A stretch of 64,000 nt of DNA, taken from positions 16,001 to 80,000 of the forward strand of contig BROG01000917.1 of the NCBI GenBank assembly GCA_030159075.1, given 5' to 3'. The notes below the pieces were generated by a model, which searched no databases, was not told the DNA's origin, and worked only from the letters and a program-made list of their open reading frames with translations. The stretch is from Atrina japonica. Lineage: Eukaryota; Mollusca; Bivalvia; Pterioida; Pinnidae. How positions within the stretch are numbered: position 1 is the first letter of the stretch; the number at the start of each line of letters is the position of its first letter. Shown here piece by piece: positions 1 through 10,440 of this stretch. A program made the translations under genes and the position numbers.

Positions 1-285
1 GGTTTATCGATAGCAACTTGCAAATTATCTTCCTCCTACTTCTTTCCATGCTTGTTTGTCTCTGTTGGGGTTATAATTTTTAAAATAAAGCAATGAATGG
101 TCATATTCTATCTATAGTAATATATTATGCTAATAAATTACCAGTAGCATTTCTCAGGATTCTGTGAAAGAATACATTTAAGATCCGCTACTACTGAAAA
201 GCAGATTTTAGTTATAATTATTCCACTTTTAGGAGAAAAAAATGAATGAAATGAAGGAATAAAAAACTTACAGTTTTATCCTGAG

Positions 286-331
286 TCACAGTACAGTGGC
301 GACATCTTGTGCTTCATATTCTTGTGAAATC
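286..331 (-). CDS. Possible terminal exon (short cytoplasmic tail) of the EGF/CCP receptor-like gene
   Basis: The frame needed after the upstream transmembrane exon (phase 2) is met by an AG acceptor at 333-332. It gives a short tail reading ISQEYEAQDVATVL followed by TGA at 288-286. The exon would encode a roughly 15-residue cytosolic end. The acceptor lacks a strong pyrimidine tract, and another exon could easily lie outside the window. This is an inference from phase matching only. Confidence 0.22.
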
Positions 332-417
332 CTTGTGAATGTCATCACAAACACAATAGTAAAAATGACAATAAATACAATGCGTTAAACTGCACACAAT
401 AACAATCTCTACTTTCT

Positions 418-469
418 CCATCTCTCTCTCTCCCTCTCTCTACCCTCTGTCTGTCTCTCTGTCTGTCTC

Positions 470-538
<69 letters not shown>
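418..538. repeat. (TC)n / (TCTG)n microsatellite ending in (CA)n
   Basis: TC and TCTG dinucleotide and tetranucleotide tracts run into a short CA tract. Arg/Glu-rich or Ser/Leu-rich reading frames here are a product of the repeat, not genes. Confidence 0.95.
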
Positions 539-539
<1 letters not shown>

Positions 540-1310
540 TGTCTTTCAAATATTCAAGTTTGTTGTTGATGTAATTCTAACTGTGTGTAGTTGCTTTCTT
601 CTGAATTACCATTATGTGACAATTATAAATCTGTGTATGTCGTATCCTCTTGTTCTCTTTTTTCCTTCCCTGTGGATCGATGTCTATCAACAAGAAATAA
701 TTCTCTGCTAAAGTTTGATAATTCAGATTAATTTCTAATGTCATTGTAAGCATTTAAATATTTAATATATAAACCAAATCAAATAGGAAATCGTGTTCAA
801 TGATGGAAAAGATGCCATGCAAATAAGAGGAATAGTGTTTTATTAGTAGACACACCTGGTTATATCTAAAACATTTAAAACAACAGTAAATATTCACACG
901 CCTATCGTACATGCAAGAATGTGCTTCAGCTATCATTGCAAAAACTAATAGAAAAGAAATAGATAAGATGTATATCGATCAAGCAATAATTTTATCTCTT
1001 AAATTTCACCTCAGGGGGCATTATATATTAAAAAATATCAACTTTTACTAACTACATAAAATGTGAAATGACATGACATAATACGATTTGTGAATCTATT
1101 CACTTTTCCCAAAATCATAAACATTAGTGTTTCAAGATGGATATTTCCTTTAATTTTGGAACATATAAAATTCAAATAAACTTCTCTGTATCCTTGACTT
1201 GTACATTATAATTTAAATGAATAACAGCATAATTAATTAACATAACTTTCAGCATACTATCAGGCGGTACATTAGTATACTGGAATCATAATTTTAATTA
1301 TGTACATAAA
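540..1310. other. AT-rich intron or 3' flank, no gene seen
   Basis: AT-rich sequence with no recognisable domain, RNA gene or repeat. It would be intron between the transmembrane exon and a possible tail exon of the minus-strand gene. Confidence 0.5.
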
Positions 1311-1319
1311 TGTACTCAC

Positions 1320-1395
1320 CTTATAAGTAAGATGCATAGTGTCGTACATACAGCAATAAGTAGTGTGATTATCACTCCCATGGCGATTAATGTTC
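1320..1395 (-). CDS. Candidate transmembrane exon of the EGF/CCP receptor-like gene
   Basis: A 76-base exon is bounded by an AG acceptor just after 1395 (minus strand) and a good donor, AAG|GTGAGT, at 1320/1319. In phase 1 it reads TLIAMGVIITLLIAVCTTLC then ILLI, a near-ideal single membrane span. This fits the type I receptor layout suggested by the signal peptide, EGF and CCP exons upstream on the same strand. The preceding identified exon (2449-2645) ends in phase 0 while this one needs phase 1, so at least one exon between them is unidentified or the model is wrong there. The pyrimidine tract at the acceptor is weak. Confidence 0.5.
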
Positions 1396-1663
1396 CTTAT
1401 TTATAAAATGATATTGATAAACGATAGTGAAGGTGAAACCAGTGGTTAGAGTTATTTCGTTGTAAGTTAATCAAGACCAGGTATAAAAACATTCGCATTT
1501 ACACTTGAACATAAATAATATTTGATACGTTTAGCAAAAAAAAAAAAAGAAATAAAAATACAAGCATGATTCTGTTAAATTTGGTACGCACGACCGAAGT
1601 TTAAGTTAAGTCCAATGTAAAATATGGTGTACATCATGTCTGAATGAACAACAATGTTAATAA

Positions 1664-1838
1664 GCGTTTTTAAATGAATATTGTCTCTAAATGTAGTAGC
1701 GTTTTTAATTGAATATTGTCTCTAAATGTAGTAGCGTTTTAAATGGATATTGTCTCTAAATGTAGTAGCGTTTTTAAATGGATATTGTCTCTAAATGTAA
1801 ACGGTTTTTTAAAAAGGATATAGTCTCTACATGTAATG
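1664..1838 (+). repeat. Tandem repeat, about 35-bp unit, 5 copies
   Basis: Five consecutive units of about 35 bases share the core ATATTGTCTCTAAATGTAGT. The last unit is the most diverged. It lies in an intron of the minus-strand gene. Confidence 0.85.
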
Positions 1839-2448
1839 ATGGTTTTAAATTTACCTTTGTAAATACGTACTGAAGTTTATCTTGCTTATCGTTTTGCAGA
1901 GATTCTGAAATAAAACATAAATGGTACAGACCACAAATTATCATATGGCAATTGGTTAGATTCCATGTGAATTCTAAATTCTCAAATCGATGTATTATGT
2001 TTCTTTAAAATATCATTGTTTTATCCGAATAATATATGAGTACGTTAAGGTCAAATTAAATGATCGTTCAAATGATATTCTGAAGATTCTTAAAAACAAG
2101 AACATGATAGAAAACACCATACGCTAGTGATGTAAATTACCTAATTCTTGTTTTGCCACAAATACCTTATTTATTCTTATCATTTACGCCCTGTCAAGGA
2201 TATAATATTTATATCGATACATCAACATCTGTAGAAGTCTACATGTCATAGATAACGACTACTGATAGGGGACACAAGCCCTTAGGTCTTGGGCTAGATT
2301 TGGATTCATAATCGGGACCATCTCCTTACAATCTGATCACATTTAAATGTAAATGGTATGTCATCAATGGGAATGGGTGGTAAATGTTTTGTTGACAATG
2401 TTGATATTAGGATATATAACTAATGCTGCACATATTAATCAAACTTAC

Positions 2449-2645
2449 CTGTAAATGACCGACCGATATCCAAAGTAAATACATTTTTACAGCATCACTG
2501 TTACTGCTGTGTATATCCTTGCATGTTACAAGAAATTTTGTTCCAGGAGGTACCGTACTTTGTGTGACATTAAATTTCGACTTTCCGATTTCGACAACAT
2601 AACAAGAGGCGTACTTCAGATCTTTGTTTGTCTCTCTGGAAGTCA
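2449..2645 (-). CDS. Candidate CCP/sushi-like exon of the minus-strand receptor-like gene
   Basis: The exon has a strong acceptor (TTATTTACAG) and a consensus donor (CAG|GTAAGT). In phase 1 it reads about 65 residues, including YASCYVVEIGKSKFNVTQS and VPPGTKFLVTC. The spacing of Cys, then PPGT, then VTC resembles the first half of a sushi domain, where G-x-x-V, PG-T and hydrophobic-x-C are typical. The second half, with the W and final Cys of the fold, is not convincing. It could be a diverged or split CCP domain. Exon quality is good and domain naming is tentative. Confidence 0.5.
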
Positions 2646-2649
2646 CTGT

Positions 2650-3225
2650 AAATAATAATAATAATCATGCTTTGTATTTCGATTGTTTATTTTAGTATCA
2701 CAATACACATGTTTTAATATCTAATGGTTGTAGAATTGATTGTGTCAATGTCACACTGATACTTGTTAAGATGTTTCATTTTAAAATTTATTTCCACCCT
2801 TTGCTGATGATGGTAAATCACCACTTATTTCATTGGAAAAATTTAGTAGACACTACTTGAAGATTTTGTTTAGTAGACACCACCTAAAGAATATGTTTTA
2901 CAGCAGTTTACCATATATGACATACAAGTTTCTAGTGTAATGCCATTAACTGGAAAAAAAATATCTTATCACCAACATTTAGTCTATACAAAATAATATT
3001 GTTTTTGTCAATAATCGTTGTACTCTTAATTCAAGTTGTGGCAAAAGTTTTTACCTATTGGGTTCGATAATTCTACTAACGAATACCAGATAATAGCGGA
3101 AAACGCGAAAAGATCTGGCCAAGTCACAAAATGCCATTTCTCAATATTTTCTTGGAATATGCTTTATTTCTACCTTTACGACAGAAAAACCTAAATTTAG
3201 CGTTTTAGTTAGTCCAGCTTTCCGA
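2650..3225. other. AT-rich intron, nothing recognised
   Basis: Low-complexity AT-rich sequence lies between the CCP-like exon and a Naiad pseudo-LTR. No coding or RNA signal was seen. Confidence 0.5.
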
Positions 3226-3227
3226 AA

Positions 3228-3460
3228 TATAAAATTCTCAGATACCAAAGTATAAATCATAGGATTTCCAGGATATAGGTACAAATCTGACGGCTTGAAA
3301 TCAAGAAGTAGAATCACGTGTCATGGGGGAGTAAGCATCCCCTGTCGGCCGGTCACACCCGCCGTGAGTCCACAGTCAAATTAAAATGAAATACGTGAGA
3401 AACGAATCGTCGTCATAATTGGTAAAGACGTCTCAACAACCGTCATCGAACAGGTAACCG
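3228..3460 (-). mobile_element. Naiad-type PLE 3' fragment (pseudo-LTR and ORF end)
   Basis: This matches the 3' end of the other Naiad copies in the window: the terminal CTCAGATACCAAAGT, the GGAGTAAGCATCCCCTG block and the TGT-TGA-GAC junction (stop at 3435-3433). The frame after the TGA is broken by a one-base insertion. The 3' terminus abuts AT-rich sequence, as in other copies. Confidence 0.8.
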
Positions 3461-4046
3461 TTTACACCAACAAAATAACACGTTTATGAAACATCTATCC
3501 TTGACTCTGTGGTATATTAGATTTTGGTATGTAATGATATATAGCCTTGTATTTTTTGTTTGATATCCCACTGATAATTTCTCACTTTTATGTATAGGTC
3601 ACCACATTTAGATGAGGTGCCACAAGTTTTGACTTATGATTAGGACTATATAACGATCACTTAAGTGTGAAAATTATCACGGGATATTTTTTAAAACATC
3701 ATGAAAATATCTAATAAATCTAAAAAACAAATGTTATTATTAGTTTTCTCTTGTAAATTAGTAGCTGCTTCATGAAATATTGTTTATATGAATAAGGGAT
3801 TTGTCTGCAAATGAGGAGGCATGTTACATAAACTGCAATTACAATGTACATCCAGAGAAAGTAGAAAATTAACGTCAATTACAACAACGAATAAAGCCCC
3901 AAAAAGAAATGACATGAAAGAGAAAATCAACTGTATTCAGTATTTGACTAAAGTGGAATCTAGTGTCTAGTTACATGTTGGATTTGTTGATTTTTTAAGT
4001 ATACAGATATAGATATTAACACTATATGTACAAAACTAAAGATATG

Positions 4047-4158
4047 TTTCTATCCGTATCATCAGACTGCACGTGATCATTGTAGCGGATGGATTCAACG
4101 AGAGTGATGTATACATCCGCAACAACGATTGCGTGCAGTCTGATAACACGGATAGAAA
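4047..4158. mobile_element. Small palindromic (MITE-like) element
   Basis: Arms of 27 bases, beginning TTTCTATCCG on the left and ending CGGATAGAAA on the right, are inverted copies with two mismatches. They enclose about 58 bases that contain a second inverted pair (GCGGATG / CATCCGC). No coding capacity. Confidence 0.6.
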
Positions 4159-4159
4159 T

Positions 4160-5335
4160 ATATGTGAGGTTTTGTGTTTATTACATGTCCCTTATTTGTC
4201 TTTATGTGTACACAACTTATTTGGATGACATGAATCTCATTTAGAAAAGTAGCTCCGGTGAAATTTCCGTATTCAACTACAGTGCAATACGACGTTCATG
4301 TATTGCATGGGTGTATTGAACTCTGTATTGTAACTGTATGATTACACATGCATATAATAATAAAAAGATTATTCATCCTCGCTTGCTTTCGAAATTTGTA
4401 GCATCTTTTTATTTTCTGGGCACAATGCATTGGTTCCTATTTTCTTTGGTATCTAAATATTTACAATATCAATATTTTGGCCTCAGACATACACAAAATA
4501 TTAAACGACGAGAGAGAGAGGGAACAAAAGTGTGTAGCAAAACTGACGAGGGTTCCCCAGAAAAACAATTTAATTTCTACTACGGATTTGGAATTCCACC
4601 CGTTGTCCTGTCTACACATTTGTGTTTCTATTCTGAGGTATATTACCGATATGTAGTCAGCCTTACTATACAACATGAATTATAAGTAGTATTTTATATT
4701 AGATGAATAGAGTATCGGTGGTGGTCCTTGTTACGTCTCATAGCCCATAGTATAATGAAACAAGATACCCATAGTGCCATAACGAATACCCGAGACAAAA
4801 TAAACCTAATCAGGAGGGAAAAATAAAAATGAATCAAAAGTATCGATCTTTTAGTGACCGTAGATTTATTCTACCAGGATACATAACAGATACAAAGGAA
4901 AAGACAATAGGTCATCATGAAGATCGAAGGTCATTGACGTAAAATATGACATAGTATAACATTAATGAAGAAGTCAAATATGTATAAAACTGGACAACGA
5001 ATAATGACGACGCACTACGGAAAACGACGAACAAAACACGATTACAAGAGCCAATGACAAATGTGATCTGAAACGTCAATCCGTTTTGACTTTAAGTAAA
5101 TTTGTATAAGATCGTACCATGTCGTTTGAAACACCCTTAATTGTCACGTTTGTAAAGAGATTTCGTTTTCATTCGGAAGGTCATTACTTCATTATAGGAA
5201 GATGCTAAGTAAAATCAATGTTATATATTTCAATTCATCATCTAATTATACATTTAGATTTATTCACGCCTTCAATAATTATATTTTGAATAATTATCAA
5301 TACAAACATTTAATTAAACGAGGTTATATGTAATA
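4160..5335. other. AT-rich intron, no supported feature
   Basis: Short open frames occur on both strands around 4340-4690 but show no family resemblance I trust. No repeat with recognisable ends was seen. Confidence 0.4.
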
Positions 5336-5340
5336 CGAAC

Positions 5341-5517
5341 CTTCACATTTTGGTATATTATCCCAAGATCCGTCATTTTGACAAGTTGTAGATGAATTAC
5401 CCAGAAGTTAATATCCCAGGTCACAAGTCAACATCAACGTTTATCCATGAATTACGACACCATTAGCGGAATTCAGGATCAAGGGATGACTAAATACTGC
5501 TGTGTTGCAGGTAACAT
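5341..5517 (-). pseudogene. Decayed sushi/CCP exon with two in-frame stops
   Basis: The 177-base exon has acceptor TTTATTAG and donor GAAG|GTTCGT, phase 1 at both ends, as is usual for sushi exons. The frame reads VTCNTAVFSHPLILNSANGV, VIHG-stop-TLMLTCDLGY-stop-LLGNSSTTC and QNDGSWDNIPKCE. This gives all four sushi cysteines, the GY pair and the late Trp. Both stops are TAA. Because the exon is symmetric (1-1), skipping it would not shift the frame, so the host gene could survive with this exon dead. The alternative is that the whole downstream half of the locus is a pseudogene. Confidence 0.75.
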
Positions 5518-5619
5518 CTAATAAACACAGGTTAAAGTTAGGATAACATTATTATATTGAATAAAATGATTTTAAGATAAAAAGGTCAAAATAAAAGATA
5601 CAAAAGTTTGAATTAACAG

Positions 5620-5765
5620 GAGGTTCAGGATATAGTACAGAAATCTATTGAACATTGAAAATTCGGAGGTTGGATCATGTGTCATGGAGGAGTAAATATC
5701 CCTGTCAGTCGGTCAAACCGACCATACGTCCACCATCACAAGAGAGAAATGAAAATAAGTGAAGA
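5620..5765 (-). mobile_element. Degraded Naiad pseudo-LTR fragment
   Basis: It has recognisable but diverged GGATCATGTGTCATGGAGGA and TATCCCTGTCAGTCGGTCA blocks, parallel to the pseudo-LTRs at 3.3, 18.0, 22.1, 25.3 and 35.3 kb. Confidence 0.6.
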
Positions 5766-6549
5766 ATAAACCCAATAATTTATAACAACCAAAATATTGA
5801 GCAAATGTGAATGATACTGTGTTTGATAGTTTGAAAAAAGCATTATGACCTCAGTTTTGGAAGTCAAAGTAAACTAAAGCAATATTTGAGGGGAAAATAA
5901 ATAGCATATTCTCATATTTTCTCTCAATCTATATCTTTGACACTTTTCAAGATAACATCTAAAACATCCTACAAACTAAAATGTCCGTATTAGCGACTAC
6001 ATGACAATTTTTGTTCGAACTGTCTTTGACTTTCATAGTTTTAACAGAAAATTGCCAAATCGCGCTAAAATCAATACAATCAAATAAAGTAAGAAATAAC
6101 TCCAATATGGCGCTACCTTACAATTTCGTCCATATTGTTTTTATTGTAAAAGTTCTAAATTCTTCTAGAACTAAGATGGCCATCATTTTACAGTGGTCAC
6201 TCTTAGATTTACATGTAGTTTGGTTATACGTTTATATTATTTTTCTAGTTTTCTACATCAAGTGAATATTTGCCCGGGGTTAAACCTATGGCATCTGGAA
6301 AGACACTTCATTGAATCTATTTAAATAGAAAGAGTATAAGAAAGGTTTACTGGATGTCAGTTTTCGCCACAGACTTTCGGAGGTTGTCAAATATTTTGAA
6401 AACAATTTTAATTGACATCTTTATCCAAATCATATATTTTGTTGTTCCATTTATCAAAACAAGTCATTATGAGTCCCACACTTTCAAAATTGTTCAAATT
6501 TCCTAAAAGTATTGAGATCCCTATTTATTCTAAAAAAGTAATTTTAAAA

Positions 6550-6622
6550 ACTTATATATATATATATATTTATATATTATATATATATATATTATATATA
6601 TATTAGTTATATATATATATAC
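6550..6622. repeat. (TA)n microsatellite, interrupted
   Basis: TA-rich tract directly next to a Naiad-family reverse-transcriptase fragment. Confidence 0.9.
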
Positions 6623-6629
6623 CCTCAAA

Positions 6630-6978
6630 TCAAGTTACTTTACATGGTCGTGCTCCAGAAATACTATCTATCATTCCTTGGAGACGGACTTCATATTGTT
6701 TAAGATCCCCGTATCGACCATGAAACTTCCTTAGTAACGATTTTAAGCGCACAACGATGTTTCTCTGTGCGAGTGTTTTGGCTATCAGAATAATAAATAA
6801 TAACAGAGGCATATCCTGGTATAACTTGTAGTTGTAAAATAAAAAAGTCATAGGCAGGACGAGATGGCATATTACTACTCAGGAACGGGAAATTAGTGGT
6901 ATGGGAATTGAAATCGTCACGTTTGTCATAAAGGGAGGTGTGAAATTTATTCGTTTCATCATTGCATGGGAATGTCAA
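6630..6978 (-). pseudogene. Reverse-transcriptase C-terminal fragment of a second Naiad-like subfamily
   Basis: Two overlapping minus-strand frames carry pieces that line up with the C-terminal RT region of the other copies. The first is FHTSLYDKRDDFN then NFPFLSSNMPSRPAYDFF. After a frameshift the second reads RLKSLLRKFHGRYGDL. The residues differ enough from the 22-kb and 35-kb copies to suggest a separate subfamily. The fragment ends at the (TA)n tract. Confidence 0.65.
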
Positions 6979-7117
6979 GTATCCATGTTTTTATCATACT
7001 CGGATACCGAGTTATATAATTACTGTTGATAAAAACATTTGATTTGTGTTGATTAAACAATACAAACAATGAAATATGATTACAAGTTAAAGGATTTTAG
7101 CAAGATATGACACTAAC

Positions 7118-7231
7118 CAGTCTGACAATTTCATTCTTTGTACCTCAAATAACATTGACAGTGATAACTGCCTGGTACTTTAGTACAACTGCCATGGTTA
7201 CACAAATTAATTGTTCTGCATTCATCGAAAT
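7118..7231 (-). pseudogene. EGF-like exon copy with an internal TGA
   Basis: The 114-base phase 1-1 exon reads DFDECRTINLCNHGSCTK, VPGSYHCQCYLRYKE, TGA, NCQT. It is the sister of the exon at 7449-7562: same length, same splice phases, nearly the same flanking intron sequence. It keeps the D-x-D-E-C start of calcium-binding-type EGF domains and the six-Cys layout. The GYTGSNC segment has become RYKE-stop-NC, where the sister TCA became TGA. As a symmetric exon it could be skipped without frameshift. Confidence 0.8.
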
Positions 7232-7448
7232 CTAGCAAGAAAATAAAACATAAAATATTACCAATTCTGGTGGAATGAAACGTTGAATTATGATATAAAA
7301 ATAAGGTTAGGCACCGATTATTTTTTATTCTTTATTTACCCAGATACCCTCAACTCGTAATCCATTCCAATGCAAACATTTAGTTCAGACAAATTGAACA
7401 ATACCATGTGATTAGAAATTAAAGGATTTAACAAGATATGACACTAAC

Positions 7449-7562
7449 CTGTCTGACAATTTGATCCTGTGTATCCCGAATGACATTGACAGTGATAACT
7501 GCCTGGTACATTTATACAACTACCATGGTTACACAAATTAAGAGTTCTGCATTCATCAAATT
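7449..7562 (-). CDS. Intact calcium-binding-type EGF exon
   Basis: The exon has acceptor TTCTCAG and donor ACAG|GTTAGTG, phase 1 at both ends. It encodes EFDECRTLNLCNHGSCIN then VPGSYHCQCHSGYTGSNC. This is a complete six-cysteine EGF module with the FDEC entry and the VPGSYHC-x-C core typical of calcium-binding EGF domains, extracellular and often stacked in receptors and matrix proteins. It sits in tandem with the broken copy at 7118-7231. Splicing to the MEGF-type exon at 11705-11866 is inferred from the phase match. Confidence 0.75.
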
Positions 7563-7569
7563 CTGAGAA

Positions 7570-8845
7570 GAAAAGAAAACAAGAAATATGACCTCTTCTA
7601 ATGAAATGAAACGTTGAATTATGATACGCAAAAAAAATGTTAGATACTGATTCATTTAAATTTAATTGTTACCAATACATTACAGATACAGTAAATGTCA
7701 TTGGATCATTCCTTTTAAAGGAGGATGTGTACTATCTCATTATGTTGGATTCTCTGTATTTTAACATTTCCCTCATCAGAAAAGAGGTCCATTGCCTTAC
7801 CGTTCAACTGAAATATATATGATCGATTTTATATTGTACTCTTGGCTTGTTAATGTATACGAATATATGACAAAACAGTCAGACCAAAACATTCTACATG
7901 TATTAATGCAATTGAAATATTGGCTCTTAAAACAATTTTAAAAATCGTACCAACTTAATCCCTTCTTACCATTTACGGAATTACCAGGGCTAATTTAAAG
8001 AAGGTCATAGTAGTAATTAATCCCGCTTTTAAATTTGAAGAATATCCTCCAATACTCGAGATCCTAGGAAAACCCTTTCTCATTTTTCTGAATTCGATTA
8101 GCGGTAATGCCATTTTTGTTGTTGATTTTCATGGAAAGAGTGTATTGATTTTGGGGGGTATATCTCTTCACTCTTAAATCACCATGGACATGAGATTGAA
8201 AATACTGGGGAAACACCCATGCACGTGAAACAACTCCTCCGTTGACTTCCGCACAAGAACGTTGTATATAAACATCCTTTTTCATTTTCAAGTAAGGTTA
8301 TGGGTCGATTTAAGCGATTAAAAATTAATGGGAGCCTACCGCTATCGTCAGGTTTAAGCGCTTTAAACACTACGATCCAATGGCGAGAATACGTTACACG
8401 CGAGTACAGTAGTTCCGGTATCAGTGGGAAACGTGCAAGGCTGTGTGATATGGAATACTATCAGAACAACCGATCGGCTTAAATATTTTTTTTACATGCG
8501 ATATGTTCAAAAGTTGTGGTATTTTAAAATTTTGATAACTTATTTCATTGTGAATCGGCAAATGAAGACAATTTAAGAATTGGTACTAGTACATATGTTG
8601 ACAGTTTTCCGAAGAATTTTTCAGAGATTGGAGTTAAGTACACAAGAAAGGTATGTAGCATAGACCAATCGTATTTATCAAGACCGGATATATCATGCTG
8701 AGAGTCATCATTCGTGTGTGCTTCACCTGTTTCCGGGGTGCTTATCCAATAAACAATGACCAGGCGGTCCGTGAAACGGTTATTTGAATAAATTGAATGT
8801 ACTAAATGAATGTACTATATGGTATAGCCCAAAGTTTACCGCTAT
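7570..8845. other. Intron sequence, no supported gene
   Basis: A less AT-rich block at about 8040-8480 has open frames on both strands, but I recognise no domain in them. The rest is AT-rich with no clear features. Confidence 0.4.
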
Positions 8846-8850
8846 AACAC

Positions 8851-8884
8851 CGATATATAAAGCTAATATTAGCTTTATATATCG
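8851..8884. repeat. Perfect 34-base palindrome
   Basis: The arm CGATATATAAAGCTAAT is followed immediately by its exact reverse complement, with no spacer. It lies about 170 bases before the 9.06-10.44 kb array. Confidence 0.9.
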
Positions 8885-9059
8885 CTGGTTATACAATACA
8901 GTTATATCTAAATTTCTCGATTTAAAATTAATTGGCATATGAAAATCAAAATTAAAAACAACAAAGTAAATTAGAAATTAAAATTAACATAATATCAGAG
9001 TCAATTTTTGATGAAGAAAGGAGATAATTTACAATTTTTAATATCGCTGGTTCTTATTA

Positions 9060-10440
9060 TAAATCCTTGTTGTCATCCGAACCGCCTGAAAATGTACCCT
9101 GCACAACAAAACCTCAAGGAGAACCTATATTCCAAATTTCATAAAGATCCCTACATTACTTTCTGAGAATTAGTAATAACAGACTTTTATTTTCAAAATA
9201 AAAAAAATGGCCGCCTGGCAGCCTTTTGTAATCCAGTCCGCCTGAAAATGTACACTGCACAACTAGACCTCAAAGAGAACCTTTATGTTAAATTTCATTA
9301 AGATCCCTTTTTCTGACAAATAGCGATAACAATTAATTGTGAAAATCCAAGATGGTTGCCTGGCAGCCAAGTTGTGATCCGATCCGCCTGAAAATGCACA
9401 CTGCACAACTAAACCTCATAAATATCCCTTCAGTACTTTCTGAGAAATAACGATAACAAACTTTAATTGTCAAAATCCAAGATGGCCACCTGGCAGCTTT
9501 TTGCCATCCGATCCACATGAAAATGTACACTGCACAACTAGACCTCAAGGAGAATTTAAATGTCAAATTACACAAAGATCCCTTCGGTACTTTTGGAGAA
9601 ATAACGATAATTAACTTTAATTGTCAAAATACAAGATGGCCGCCTGGCAGCCATATTGTAATCGGACCGCCTGATAATGTACAATACACACCTAGACCTC
9701 AAGGGGAACCTATATATCAAGTCTGATAAAGATCCTTCAGCAATTTTGGGAAATAGCGATAACAAACTTTAATTGTCAAAATCAAAGATGGACGCCAGAC
9801 AGCCTTTTGTTATCCGATCCGCCTGAAAATGTACATGTACACTGCACAACTAGACCTCAAGGAGAACCTATATGTCAAATTTCATAAAAAATCCCTTCAG
9901 TTCTTTGAAAAAGATCCTTCAGCAATTTTGGAAAATAGCGATAACAAACTTTAATTGTCAAAATCAAAGATGGACGCCTGGAAGCCATTTTGTAATCCGA
10001 TCCGCCTGAAAATGTACACTGAAAAACTAGACCCAAGGAGATCCTATATGTCAAATTTCCTAAAGATCCCTTCCGTACTTTCTGAAAAATAGCGATAACA
10101 AACTATAATGTGTAAATACAAGATGGCCGCTGACAAAGTGTATGAAATATACACTGCTCAATTAAACTTCAAGGAGAACCTATATGTCAAATTTCACAAA
10201 GATCCCTTCAGTACTTTCTGAGAAATAGCGATAACAAATTTTCATTTTCAAAATAAAAAATGGCCGCCTTGCAGCCATTTTGTGATCCGACCCACATGAA
10301 AATGTACCCTGCAAAGTTAAACCTCAAGGAGCATCTGTATTTTAAATTTCATAAAAATCCCTTCAGTAATTTCTGAAAAATATCGATAACAAGAATTGTT
10401 TAAGGACGGACGACTGACGACGGACCACGATCGCCGGGTG
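9060..10440 (+). repeat. Tandem array of a dispersed molluscan-type repeat, about 150-bp unit
   Basis: About nine diverged units each contain CCGCCTGAAAATGTACACTG, CAACTAGACCTCAAGGAG, AAAGATCCCTTCAGTACTTT, AGCGATAACAAACTTTAATT and AAGATGGCCGCCTGGCAGCC. The array ends in a GACGGACGACTGACGACGGA-type tail. The same unit occurs singly and in reverse orientation at 54.64 and 57.8 kb. No coding role is visible. Confidence 0.9.

Noticed and set aside
345..539. Arg/Glu, Ser/Leu and Tyr/Ile repeat open frames here and at 21.9, 30.1, 32.0, 33.2, 44.2 and 51.9 kb
   Set aside because: They are translations of TC, GA or TA microsatellites.
4461..4676. Minus-strand frame with MCRQDNGWNSKS that looks slightly like the end of a sushi domain
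   Set aside because: No final Cys after the Trp and no convincing splice sites; too weak to call.
8064..8482. Open frames on both strands in a less AT-rich block
   Set aside because: No recognised domain, no strong splice signals, and opposite-strand overlap without support.
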